64,000 nucleotides of DNA from Mucilaginibacter gracilis (GTDB lineage Bacteria > Bacteroidota > Bacteroidia > Sphingobacteriales > Sphingobacteriaceae). The DNA is taken from positions 6,510,001-6,574,000 of the forward strand of contig NZ_RBKU01000001.1 in NCBI RefSeq assembly GCF_003633615.1, in the 5' to 3' direction. The translations under genes were made by a program, and so were the position numbers. The notes under the pieces are model-generated. The model did no database searches and had not been told where the DNA came from. It was given only the letters and a program-made list of their open reading frames with translations. Positions 33,401 through 41,966 of the stretch are shown here, piece by piece. Every line of letters starts with the position of its first letter. Positions within the stretch are counted from its first letter, which is position 1.

Positions 33401-36294
33401 TTGAAGGCTATGGCGCAAATAATGCGGCCAATGATACGCATCCGCTTATTAAAAACATTATAGTTTACCGTTATAACAATCCCGATTACATGCGTATTTA
33501 CCCAGGCAACACTACCGATATGGGGTACCTGGAACCGGGCAAATACCGATTGCTGTTTTTGTTGAAGGGCGATAGCTACTATATTCATGAACAGGTTGCG
33601 GTTAAAGCTAATGGTATTAATTATTATCAAATTGCCATCAAGGCCATGCCTAAAGATACCGTTAGCTCTAAGATTGCCGCCATTATAAACAGCCGCGATG
33701 GCGTTGTTTATAATAGCGATAACAGTGATAAAGATATGTTGAAATTAAAGGAAGCCTTTAACGATACTTTTTTAGATCGTTCAACCTTTAAAAACTATGT
33801 TACGGGTAGGGTAACTGATAAAAACAAAGAAGCCGTGCCCGGAGCTACGGTTAAAATAAAAGGCACCAGCATAATTGTTAATACCGATATTAATGGTTAC
33901 TTTAAAATAGCCGTGCCCGAGAGCGGCCATCTGCTGATCATGTTTATCGGGTATGAAAGCCAGGAGATATCGATAAAATCTGGCACTTATGTGGATGTGG
34001 TACTAAAAGAATCGAGCAAGCAATTGAGCGAGGTTGTAGTGGTAGGATACGGAACGCAAATGAAAAGAGACATGACGGGTTCTATTTCAAAAATATCATC
34101 ATCATTGATGGGTAGGGTTGCCGGACTTGATATTACCATTCGTGGCACAAATTCAATTTCTACCGACAAAGCCCCCTTGTATATTATTGATGGCGTAGTG
34201 GTTGAAAATGGCATGAGCGGCCTCGATCCGTTGCTGATAGCCGATATCAGTGTGTTAAAAGATGCCGCAGCTACCGCCGTTTATGGTGCCAGGGCGGCCA
34301 ATGGGGTAGTTATCATTACAACTAAAAAGAAGGCAAATAATAATACAACAACCGATGGCGGCACCCCTGCCCAGGAACAAACATTGCGCAAAAACTTTTC
34401 GGACTATGCCTTTTGGCAACCCAAATTAAAAACCAACGAGCAGGGCAAAGCTAAGTTTACCGTTACCTTTCCGGATGATATTACCCGGTGGCGCACCACA
34501 GTGATAGGCATCGCCGGCAGGCAAACCGGTATAAGTGAAGGGCAAATTAAATCGTTCAAATCGCTTAGTGCTAATTTTGTGTCGCCCCAGTTTGCCATTA
34601 AGGGCGACGAGATAAACCCTTTGGGCAAGGTAGTAAACTATACAACCGAAAGTGTGAATCTTAACCGTGTTTTTAAATACAACGGGCAGGTAATTAAAAG
34701 TGGCACGGTAAGCGTTAAAAGTTCGCTGATAGATACCTTTAAAATAGTAACACCCGATGTTGATAGCTTGCATTTTGAATACACTATTAAAAAGGACAAT
34801 GGTTATTTTGACGGCGAACGCCGCAGCATCCCGGTATTTGAGCAGGGCGTTTTAGAAACCAAGGGCACCTTTGCCGATATGGAAAAGGATACCACGCTTA
34901 CGCTGAAATTTGACCCGGCATTGGGCACGGTAACCTTCAGGGCCGAAGCATCGGCATTGCCGGTACTGCTTGACGAAACGGAACGCCTGCGCAATTACCA
35001 ATACCTTTGTAACGAACAATTGGCATCGAAACTGAAAGGCTTACTGATACAAAAACGCGTTAAAAAATATTTGGGCGAACCCTTTAAATGGGATAAAAAT
35101 ATATTGCTGCTGATTAAAAAGCTGCAGGAAAGCCGCAAAGCCGAAGGCACATGGGGCTGGTGGAAAGATGGCGACGACGAATTATGGATAAGCCTGCACG
35201 CTATTGAAGCTTTGCTGGAAGCCGGGCAGCAAGGTTACGCTGTTGAGTTAGATAAGCAAAAGCTGATAGATTATTTGGTTTACCGCGTTAACGCCTACAG
35301 CAGTACCGATAAACTTGACGCCATTGGTTTACTTATTAAACTTGGCGCGAAAGCAGATTACGCGGCTCTACTGGCCGATTATCAAAAGTCTATCCCGAAA
35401 AGGGTAAAGCTGTCTGCTTACGAAAAAATACGTTTGATGCTGGTTAAACAGCAGGCCGGTTTACCTGTTGAACTGGATACTTTGGCTAAGTATAAGCACA
35501 GCACCATGTTTGGTAACCTGTATTGGGGCGAAAACTGCTACCGCTTTTTTGATAACGCTATACAGCTGAGTATAATGGCTTACCACATTTATAAAGCCGA
35601 CGGCCACCATGCCGATATGCTACCCAAAATACGCAACTACTTTTTAGAGCAGCGTGGTGCCGATGGCTGGCGAAATACCTACGAATCGGCGTTGATACTG
35701 GAAACTATTTTGCCCGATCTGTTGAGCGGCGATAAGCAACTGCAAGCATCACAAATTACCCTTGGCGGGGAAAAGAGTGAAACAGTTAGCAAGTTTCCTT
35801 ACAGTACAACTTTGGCGGCCAATGCCAAATTAACTATAGCTAAAAAAGGCAATCTGCCGGTATACATAACCGCTTACCAGCAATATTGGAACCGCAAACC
35901 CGATAAGATAAGTAAAGATTTTACAGTGAATACCTGGTTTAAAAAAGACCAGGAAAGTGTTACTAAACTAAAGGGTGGGGAGCAGGTTACCCTTGAGGCC
36001 GAAGTTACCGCCCGTGCCGATGCCGATTATGTAATGATAGAAATACCTATACCTGCGGGTTGCTCATACTACAGTAAAGAGCAAAATTATTGGGGCAACG
36101 AGGTACACCGCGAATACTTTAAAAATAAAGTAAACATATTTTGCCGCAAATTAAAACAGGGTAAATACAGTTTCAGCATTAAGCTAATGCCACGGTACAG
36201 TGGTAATTATAACCTTAATCCGGCTAAAGCCGAAATGATGTACTTCCCCGTATTTTACGGCAGGGAAGCGATGAAAAAAGTGAGGATTGATTAA
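30475..36294 (+). CDS. Alpha-2-macroglobulin-like protein with an internal SusC-type CarboxypepD_reg/TonB-plug module
   Basis: A secreted protein of 1939 residues with a type I signal peptide cleaved near AMAQ and no lipobox. MG2-like domains are seen at about 229-330 (FNKPMYKPGDTVKFKAY) and 615-660 (AVYPGQQVEMEVDV). At about 1110-1180 is a CarboxypepD_reg-like domain, then VVVVGYGTQ (TonB-box-like) and a SusC-type plug at about 1186-1290 (GRVAGLD, IRGTNSIS, PLYIIDGV, DAAATAVYGARAANGVVIITT), with no beta-barrel after it. The A2M domain resumes at about 1309 (FPDDITRWRTT), and the thioester motif CNEQ is at 1512-1515. The likely role is trapping attacking proteases or interacting with the TonB system; the plug function is inferred. 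An IS and a terminator follow. Confidence 0.85.
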   Translation: MKNFLLPFLLLFVADVAMAQKPLSYSSVSSYYTYIYPVKDADVEQLYSDKKYLLDDKILGRPINSALTNRFKMPVLKPGNYLKVYVTENKLEYKLIEQHSAFIKVLDNHTDLRFVVLDTLGNELNNAEVWVKNKKVSYDADAHMYHFRHINIGKDDDASLKVRYAGVSNYFTLNPINQYHYHYHYRQPFWRKILYNTPIKYVAVPVNRWLHPQRYSYNSWQHYAGYLAFNKPMYKPGDTVKFKAYIFGKSNKKPVKQKQLLIKLNTNYNKANDKTIATVSSYRDGAFEREFVLNDSLKLTLDQNYTLSLIDPLKTTAKRTEVLITGTFRYEDYELKSVKFTARADKEEHSPGNPVAMYFKATDENDLPVADGRVEVRLVTENVNDYKSQHLFVPDTLWKHKLNLEPVGETKLEIPDSIFAKADIKYRVESVFFNSNNESQSRSSRISFINQNYKIVTRLDQDTLKISYLDKGKDLPMSATITSVDEDDNNVSQTVVNLPTKIVINPHIPEYDIKTDSVSEIVKLKDFKADISSSAYRNADSVYIKVNNPRHIPFWYTVFSGGKIMDSGKGIELFYKKAYHNSGNVFLLLNWIWGAEAQNDEVTILYRDKLLDIAVKQPIAVYPGQQVEMEVDVKNAKGKPVADADITAYSATAKFQNYYTPDIPYFGKLYPARKQKNGYKVEYKGENGNFNLNWDRWSKQMGLDSITYFKFTHPYDVYQVEETAPASLTQIAPFVMSKGEILPIYLLYIDGRPVYFNQAEQLQRYSFKVSPGKHNIKMRILKQEIVYNDAVVPQGKKLILSLNADTMLNKKVTFFKRPDTLTRYEAEQLNKYMTRIVDSYDWKMATLSQANDVFLLGHGGNYALRNGTGILAGPLAYNYADFTVHGETPRSFLVEPGYSFEFLPGLIKQKSIPGRYPFNINLASNMSGPKYNQYALTHHEVDTLWQQFLDNRSYSTALFPQSYISKYRNGKLVIKVEGYGANNAANDTHPLIKNIIVYRYNNPDYMRIYPGNTTDMGYLEPGKYRLLFLLKGDSYYIHEQVAVKANGINYYQIAIKAMPKDTVSSKIAAIINSRDGVVYNSDNSDKDMLKLKEAFNDTFLDRSTFKNYVTGRVTDKNKEAVPGATVKIKGTSIIVNTDINGYFKIAVPESGHLLIMFIGYESQEISIKSGTYVDVVLKESSKQLSEVVVVGYGTQMKRDMTGSISKISSSLMGRVAGLDITIRGTNSISTDKAPLYIIDGVVVENGMSGLDPLLIADISVLKDAAATAVYGARAANGVVIITTKKKANNNTTTDGGTPAQEQTLRKNFSDYAFWQPKLKTNEQGKAKFTVTFPDDITRWRTTVIGIAGRQTGISEGQIKSFKSLSANFVSPQFAIKGDEINPLGKVVNYTTESVNLNRVFKYNGQVIKSGTVSVKSSLIDTFKIVTPDVDSLHFEYTIKKDNGYFDGERRSIPVFEQGVLETKGTFADMEKDTTLTLKFDPALGTVTFRAEASALPVLLDETERLRNYQYLCNEQLASKLKGLLIQKRVKKYLGEPFKWDKNILLLIKKLQESRKAEGTWGWWKDGDDELWISLHAIEALLEAGQQGYAVELDKQKLIDYLVYRVNAYSSTDKLDAIGLLIKLGAKADYAALLADYQKSIPKRVKLSAYEKIRLMLVKQQAGLPVELDTLAKYKHSTMFGNLYWGENCYRFFDNAIQLSIMAYHIYKADGHHADMLPKIRNYFLEQRGADGWRNTYESALILETILPDLLSGDKQLQASQITLGGEKSETVSKFPYSTTLAANAKLTIAKKGNLPVYITAYQQYWNRKPDKISKDFTVNTWFKKDQESVTKLKGGEQVTLEAEVTARADADYVMIEIPIPAGCSYYSKEQNYWGNEVHREYFKNKVNIFCRKLKQGKYSFSIKLMPRYSGNYNLNPAKAEMMYFPVFYGREAMKKVRID

Positions 36295-36336
36295 CTAAAA
36301 TTGCCCTGAGCACAAGGCCTTGTTGCAGTATAAACC

Positions 36337-36341
36337 ATTTA
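36337..36341. repeat. Target-site duplication of the IS, left copy
   Basis: ATTTA immediately before the left terminal inverted repeat; the same five bases follow the right end at 37350-37354. A sixth base does not match. Confidence 0.75.
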
Positions 36342-37349
36342 ACCTGAGTTCGATTAATCAGAAAGCAAGAATTTGATTAGATCGATTTTGTTGGTAGGAT
36401 ATGGAAGGTTTTTTAGGGAGAAATGAGTAAGCGATCAATCCGGATACGATATTAGTGATAAAGTTAGTAAAAGAGCGGTGTCTTGAATGTTCGACCTGGC
36501 AGATGTTTTTGAGTTCATCATTAACAGTCTCTATGACCGATCTCTTGCGGAGCATGATTTTGTCGTTCATGGTCATCAGGCTGTTTTTCATATTGTTACG
36601 GATATTGGTTATGAGGTGTATATCACCAACAAACAATATTTTGGTCAGTTTTTCTGATATATAGCCTTTGTCGGCAAACAGTTTGCCAAAAACAGCTTTC
36701 AGGAAAGCTTCGTTTTTAAGTGGTTCCCGGTCATCTACGTTGGCCTGTGTAATAGCGAAGTTGAGTATTTCACCCTTGTCGCTAAGGACGATATGGAGCT
36801 TAAAGCCATAAAACCAGCCCATGGTTGATTTGCCTACTTCGGCAATGCCTTTAAATACCTTATTTCTTTTAATCCGTTTGGTATGGCATACCCTTATCGG
36901 TGTAGAATCAACGAACGAAATGCCAGTACATAAGCCTAAGCAGCAGGTTTTGAGAAAGATAGACATGGGCATCAGCACACTTTGGCTAAGTTCTACAAAG
37001 CGGTTGTAGGATACGGTGTTAGGAAACTCACGCTGCATGTGCCTTTGCAGATAGAAGATATAGAAGTGTTTAAAACACCGGAAGCCACTTAAATGAAAAA
37101 GCATACAAATGGATATGATCTCGCTTTTAGACATGGTTGGAGGGCGTTTAGATGGCTTACCTAACAGGAATGGCTGGGTAGTGGCATCAAAGTCCTTGCA
37201 AAACTCGTCAACAATACAAAAAATATCAGTAATTTTATCGTAGTCAATCATCTGGAAATGTATTTAAATATTTGAATGTCAGATACTTAAATATACTTAC
37301 ATTTCCTTTGATTGACAAATATTATCTCATTTATTAATCGAACTCAGGT
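36342..37349 (-). mobile_element. Complete IS982-family insertion sequence
   Basis: The 1008-bp element is bounded by perfect 17-bp terminal inverted repeats, ACCTGAGTTCGATTAAT at 36342-36358 and its reverse complement at 37333-37349, and a 5-bp direct repeat ATTTA on both sides. It contains one intact transposase gene. It is inserted between the macroglobulin stop and a strong hairpin terminator, so it is likely recent and possibly active. Confidence 0.95.
36358..37251 (-). CDS. IS982-family transposase
   Basis: A DDE transposase of 297 residues. The catalytic motifs are FVDSTPI with the first Asp, ADKGY with the second, and SVIETVND with the Glu. GKSTMGWFYGFKLH and NVDDREPLKN are characteristic of the family. 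The stop overlaps the left inverted repeat by one base. The reading frame is intact, without frameshift or internal stop, suggesting a functional element. Its strand is opposite to the flanking genes. Confidence 0.95.
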   Translation of the reverse strand: MIDYDKITDIFCIVDEFCKDFDATTQPFLLGKPSKRPPTMSKSEIISICMLFHLSGFRCFKHFYIFYLQRHMQREFPNTVSYNRFVELSQSVLMPMSIFLKTCCLGLCTGISFVDSTPIRVCHTKRIKRNKVFKGIAEVGKSTMGWFYGFKLHIVLSDKGEILNFAITQANVDDREPLKNEAFLKAVFGKLFADKGYISEKLTKILFVGDIHLITNIRNNMKNSLMTMNDKIMLRKRSVIETVNDELKNICQVEHSRHRSFTNFITNIVSGLIAYSFLPKKPSISYQQNRSNQILAF

Positions 37350-37354
37350 ATTTA
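37350..37354. repeat. Target-site duplication of the IS, right copy
   Basis: ATTTA directly after the right terminal inverted repeat, matching 36337-36341. Confidence 0.75.
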
Positions 37355-37359
37355 AATAA

Positions 37360-37400
37360 AAAAGTAAACGTGCACCGCTAAACAGGCATGTTTACTTTTA
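37360..37400. terminator. Long hairpin terminator separated from the macroglobulin gene by the IS
   Basis: AAAAGTAAACGTGC (37360-37373) pairs with GCATGTTTACTTTT (37386-37399): 14 bp with one G-T wobble and a 12-base loop. T runs follow on both strands. Without the IS it would lie about 50 bases after the macroglobulin stop. Confidence 0.75.
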
Positions 37401-37494
37401 CTACAATTATCTTTTATTTTACTCGTTAATTATCCTTAGTCTTTTTATTTCAACAATTTTCACCTCAAAAATTAGTCCTTTACAGCAAGCTGCT

Positions 37495-37502
37495 TAAATT
37501 TG
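37495..37502 (+). promoter_or_regulatory. -7 element of the FAD/Fe-S dehydrogenase gene
   Basis: TAAATTTG matches TAnnTTTG and lies four bases before ATG 37507, so the transcript is predicted to be nearly leaderless. A -33 TTTG was not clear. Confidence 0.4.
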
Positions 37503-37506
37503 AGAC

Positions 37507-40461
37507 ATGATTGGTTTAACAGATTATTTTACTGCTTTAAGCAAACAGTTTAGCGGCGAGCTTTATTTTGACGATTCTGTGCTTCACGATGCTCAAAAGC
37601 GAGTTTACTCAACCGATGCGTCTGTTTATCAGGAAAAACCTACAGCCGTTGCAGTGCCTAAAACCGAGGCCGATTTAAGCTTGCTTATCACATTTGCCAA
37701 TCAGCACAAAATAACCTTAATACCGCGCGCCGCAGGCACATCATTAGCAGGGCAGGTTGTGGGCAACGGTATTGTGGTTGATATATCTAAGTATTTTAAA
37801 CAGGTTATTGAAATTAATGCCGACGAAAAATGGGTAAGGGTACAACCCGGCATCGTTCGCGATGATTTGAATGCCCTGCTGCGGCCCTACAAATTGATGT
37901 TTGGCCCCGAAACTTCAACCTCAAGCCGGGCAATGGTAGGCGGAATGATAGGCAATAATTCCTGCGGGCTTCACTCTATATCATGGGGCGATACCCGCCA
38001 GCATTTACTGGAGGCCAAAGTGTTTTTAAGCAATGGCGAAGCCGTTGAATTTAAGCCGCTAACCCAAACCGAATTACAGCAAAAAATGCTCCCCGATACT
38101 TTAGAAGGCAGCATTTACCGTACCATGAACGGCTTAATGAGCAACGAAAAAAACATTGGGCTTATTAATGATAACTATCCTAAAAAATCACTTTCCCGCA
38201 GAAACACTGGCTACGCGCTCGATTTTTTAATTCGCGAAAGCACCGCGCAACCCTTTAATTTGTGCAAATTACTGGCAGGGTCCGAGGGTACTTTAGCCTT
38301 TGTAACCGAAGCCAAATTAAACCTGCTGCCCCTGCCCCCGGCAATTGATAACCTGGTTTGCATTCATTTTACTTCGCTGCAAGAGGCTTTGCAGGCCAAC
38401 CTCATTATACTCAAGCATAAGCCCCTGGCATCCGAACTGGTGGATAAGTACATTATGGACTTTACCAAGGGCCACGCAACCTACCAGCATAACCGCTTTT
38501 TTATTGAGGGTGAACCCGAAGCCCTGCTAATGGCCGAGTTTATGGCAGATGATGCCGAAACGGTACGCCAGCAAGCCGAAGCGTTGGTTGCCGAACTAAA
38601 AGCCGCAGGTTTAGGCTATGCCTACCCGATATTGAGCGGTAACGAGGCCAAACTGGCCTGGGATGTGCGTAAAGCCGGGCTGGGATTAATACGTAATTTG
38701 CCGGGCGACAAACAACCTGTAAACCTAATTGAGGACTGCGCCGTTTCGCCGGAGGATTTACCCGCTTATATTGCCGATTTGCAGCAGCTTTTAAAAGATC
38801 ATCAACTCCATGCATCCTACTATGCCCACGCCGGTGCGGGTGAGTTACATGTTGAGCCCATGATAGATTTAAAAACTACCGAAGGCCAGGCCTTGTTTAG
38901 AACTGTGCTGAAGGAAACTGCCGTACTGGTTAAAAAATACAATGGCTCGTTAAGCGGCGAGCACGGCGATGGCCGTTTAAGGGGCGAATTTATCCCTTTT
39001 ATGCTGGGTAACGAGGTTTATGATTTGCTCAAGCAGGTTAAAAACTGTTTCGATCCGCACCATTTATTTAATGCCGGTAAAATTATTGAAACCCCGGCCA
39101 TGAACACTCACCTGCGTTACGAGCCAAAACATAAGGGTAAAATAATCCCCACCATATTTGATTTTACAAAGCAGGAAGGTATACTTAGGTTAACCGAAAA
39201 ATGTTCGGGCTCCGGCGATTGCCGTAAAACAGAGGTTACCGGCGGCACCATGTGCCCGTCGTACATGGCTACGCTGCAAGAAAAGGATACCACACGTGCG
39301 CGGGCCAATATTTTAAGGCAGTTTTTAACTACTTCGGAAAAGGAAAACCCTTACGATTATAAAGAGATAAAAGAAGTGATGGATTTATGCCTCAGTTGCA
39401 AGGGCTGTAAATCCGAATGTCCTTCAAGCGTGGATGTTGCCAAAATGAAGGCCGAGTTTTTACAGCATTATTATGATGCAAACGGCATCCCTTTGCGCAC
39501 CCGCATGATTGGTAATTTTACCCAAATGCAACGCCTGGCATCAATATGGCCCGGTTTGTATAACCATGTTATAGGTGCAAGCTTTACCGGCGGTATTATT
39601 AAAAAACTGGCAGGTTTTGCTCAAAAGCGCTCGTTACCACAGGTTGGTAAACAAACCTTACGTAGCTGGAAAAAAAACTGGGATAAACAAAGGCAAAAAG
39701 CGGGCAAATTAAAAACCAGCCCAACGCACACCGTAAACCTATTTTGCGACGAGTTTACCAATTATAACGACGTTGAAATTGGCATTACCACCATTAAGTT
39801 GTTAACCGCGCTTGGGTATGAGGTTAACATCCCCAATCATTTAGAAAGCGGGCGCACCTATCTTTCAAAAGGGATGTTGCGAAAGGCAAAGCAAATAGCC
39901 GAACAAAATATTAATTTATTGAGTGCTGTTGTTAGTAGCGATGTTCCGTTAATTGGTATCGAGCCATCGGCCATACTAACCTTTCGGGATGAATACCCCG
40001 ATTTGGCACCTGCCGAATTGCAGCCCAAGGCCCAGGCTTTAGCAAAAAACAGCTTTATGCTCGAAGAATTTTTAATGCGCGAGCTTATAAACAACCGTAT
40101 CAGCAAACAACAATTTACTACCGAACCCCGGTTGATAAAACTACACGGCCATTGCTATCAAAAAGCGCTTAACGCCTTATTTCCAACCCAAACTATATTG
40201 TCGTTACCGCAAAACTACAAAGTTGAGTTAATACCATCGGGTTGCTGTGGTATGGCGGGTTCTTTTGGTTATGAGGAGGAGCATTACGACATATCAATGA
40301 AAATAGCCGAACTGGTATTACTGCCCAATGTTAGGGCCGCCGATATAAATACCATAATAGCGGCGGCAGGCACCAGCTGCCGACACCAAATAAAAGACGG
40401 AGCATCCGTAAAGGCCCTGCACCCCGCCGAAATTTTGTGGAATGCATTGCTGGTAAAATAA
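37507..40461 (+). CDS. FAD-linked D-2-hydroxyacid dehydrogenase fused to Fe-S (GlcF-like) domain
   Basis: A 984-residue fusion, similar in layout to E. coli YdiJ. The N-terminal half is a PCMH-type FAD domain (RAAGTSLAGQVVGNG, GGMIGNNSCGLHS, GSEGTLAFVTEA) and a FAD-linked oxidase C-domain with GEHGDGRLRG. From about residue 565 come Fe-S motifs CSGSGDCRKT, MCPSY, CLSCKGCKSECP, and then GHCYQK and SGCCGMAGSFGYEEEH (CCG motif) near 912. It oxidises D-lactate or D-2-hydroxyglutarate and passes electrons to quinones; the substrate is not resolved. It has its own upstream -7 element, so probably monocistronic. Confidence 0.92.
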   Translation: MIGLTDYFTALSKQFSGELYFDDSVLHDAQKRVYSTDASVYQEKPTAVAVPKTEADLSLLITFANQHKITLIPRAAGTSLAGQVVGNGIVVDISKYFKQVIEINADEKWVRVQPGIVRDDLNALLRPYKLMFGPETSTSSRAMVGGMIGNNSCGLHSISWGDTRQHLLEAKVFLSNGEAVEFKPLTQTELQQKMLPDTLEGSIYRTMNGLMSNEKNIGLINDNYPKKSLSRRNTGYALDFLIRESTAQPFNLCKLLAGSEGTLAFVTEAKLNLLPLPPAIDNLVCIHFTSLQEALQANLIILKHKPLASELVDKYIMDFTKGHATYQHNRFFIEGEPEALLMAEFMADDAETVRQQAEALVAELKAAGLGYAYPILSGNEAKLAWDVRKAGLGLIRNLPGDKQPVNLIEDCAVSPEDLPAYIADLQQLLKDHQLHASYYAHAGAGELHVEPMIDLKTTEGQALFRTVLKETAVLVKKYNGSLSGEHGDGRLRGEFIPFMLGNEVYDLLKQVKNCFDPHHLFNAGKIIETPAMNTHLRYEPKHKGKIIPTIFDFTKQEGILRLTEKCSGSGDCRKTEVTGGTMCPSYMATLQEKDTTRARANILRQFLTTSEKENPYDYKEIKEVMDLCLSCKGCKSECPSSVDVAKMKAEFLQHYYDANGIPLRTRMIGNFTQMQRLASIWPGLYNHVIGASFTGGIIKKLAGFAQKRSLPQVGKQTLRSWKKNWDKQRQKAGKLKTSPTHTVNLFCDEFTNYNDVEIGITTIKLLTALGYEVNIPNHLESGRTYLSKGMLRKAKQIAEQNINLLSAVVSSDVPLIGIEPSAILTFRDEYPDLAPAELQPKAQALAKNSFMLEEFLMRELINNRISKQQFTTEPRLIKLHGHCYQKALNALFPTQTILSLPQNYKVELIPSGCCGMAGSFGYEEEHYDISMKIAELVLLPNVRAADINTIIAAAGTSCRHQIKDGASVKALHPAEILWNALLVK

Positions 40462-40517
40462 TAAGGGTACTTCGCATATTTTTTTTTACATCTTACCTTG
40501 TACATTTTACATCAAAC

Positions 40518-41957
40518 TTATAAAGCCAACCGCCCCTGGTAGTAATCCAAAATTTTTGATCGTATCAGGTAGTCATACCTCGCACTGATAAGGTTAACTT
40601 TAGCGCGATCGAGATTTCCTTTTACAACCAAAAAATCCACCGATGTTAGCACGCCCGAATTAAAACGAACCTCTGCTATCCGGAAAGATTCGCCGAAGGC
40701 GCCAACCTGGTCGGTAAGGAGTTGGTAACGTTCAAAGGCTGCCGTCATGTTGGCATAAGCCTGGTCTACATTTTGGCGCAATTGTATGCGGGTGTTTTGC
40801 TCAATGTATTGTGCGTTGCGCAAATTGAGCTTGGCAAGGGCTACTTTATTTTTATTTTGGAAGTAGTTTAATATCGGGATGCTGAGGCCCAGGCTGATGG
40901 ATGTGCCATAGTTGTTTTTAAACTGATCGGCCCAGTTAATATTGGCTGTGTTGTAATTTTGCTGTACCGTGTAAACACTTTGCCTGCCACCGCCGGGAGT
41001 ATTGATAAAGGTATTGGTAGGCACAACAGATGAATCGACAAACGAAGAGCGGGTTGCAGCACTTGAGTAATTTGTACCCAGGCTCCCCGATAACGACAGT
41101 GTTGGCAACAAGGCACCTTTGGCTACCTGTACACCTTTCTCGGCACTTTCGCGGCGCAGGGTTGCTGCCTTAACATAAGCCAGGTCGCTCAGGGCCTTTT
41201 GGTATATATCGTCGGCAGTGTTAACATACACCGAAGGTAATTGATCCGAAGCCTGGCGTTGCAATTGTACATTTTTGTTGTAGGGTACATTCATCAACTG
41301 TAGCAATGTAAGCTTTGAAATATCAACAGCATTTTTGGCATTTACTACGCTAAGCTGGTCGGTAGCGTACTGGCCCTTAAGGTCGTATAGTTGCGATGGT
41401 GTAACGGCGCCATCCTTATCTAAAATTTGCAAACGCGCCAACTGGTTTTTAGAAACCCCGGCCTGTGTATTAGCCTGCGTAAGTTGGTCTTCATTACTTA
41501 AAACCTGCAAGTATGCCGTTATTAAATTAAGCGTAAGGTTATCTTTAGCCTGCTGAAAATCCATTTTACCCGCCTGGTATGCCAGCGAGGTTTGGCGGAT
41601 GCTGTTTTGTAACGTTAACCCGTTTGATAACACCACACTGCTGCTCAAGCTATAATTGCCCGATGTTATTTGCTGGTTTAAATAGCCATTGGTAAAGGGG
41701 TTAAGGCTGCGCCCATCGCTAAGGCTGTGGGTAATATCGCCGTTAAGGTTTGGCAATAAATTTTCGCGGGCCTGCTGGTAGCTTATACGGCTGGTTTCTA
41801 CCTGTATTTCGCTTTGCTTAACCAGCAGGTTGTTTTTAATTGCAATATCAAGGCATTGTTTAAGCGTTAAAACACTGTCGGCATTTTGGCCCCTCGCAGG
41901 TTTAATGCTGATGGCAATTAGCAATAGAGGCAGTATATATTTAAAGTACTTCATCAT
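40518..41957 (-). CDS. TolC-family outer membrane efflux protein
   Basis: A 479-residue trimeric outer membrane channel/periplasmic tunnel. After the signal peptide (cleaved near ARGQ) come two OEP repeats: LTLKQCLDIAIKNNLLVKQSEIQ at the first helix, and KVALAKLNLRNAQYIEQNTR at the second. It is the last gene of the array, starting 9 bases after the ATPase stop, and is the only channel present, so it probably serves all seven permeases via the HlyD-like adaptor encoded at the other end. Confidence 0.92.
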   Translation of the reverse strand: MMKYFKYILPLLLIAISIKPARGQNADSVLTLKQCLDIAIKNNLLVKQSEIQVETSRISYQQARENLLPNLNGDITHSLSDGRSLNPFTNGYLNQQITSGNYSLSSSVVLSNGLTLQNSIRQTSLAYQAGKMDFQQAKDNLTLNLITAYLQVLSNEDQLTQANTQAGVSKNQLARLQILDKDGAVTPSQLYDLKGQYATDQLSVVNAKNAVDISKLTLLQLMNVPYNKNVQLQRQASDQLPSVYVNTADDIYQKALSDLAYVKAATLRRESAEKGVQVAKGALLPTLSLSGSLGTNYSSAATRSSFVDSSVVPTNTFINTPGGGRQSVYTVQQNYNTANINWADQFKNNYGTSISLGLSIPILNYFQNKNKVALAKLNLRNAQYIEQNTRIQLRQNVDQAYANMTAAFERYQLLTDQVGAFGESFRIAEVRFNSGVLTSVDFLVVKGNLDRAKVNLISARYDYLIRSKILDYYQGRLAL

Positions 41958-41966
41958 AGTTTTTAG

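Noticed and set aside
33780..34350. Macroglobulin frame as a chimera created by a misassembled SusC gene
   Set aside because: The frame is open without interruption across both junctions, codon use does not change visibly, and no SusC barrel follows; re-sequencing would still settle it.
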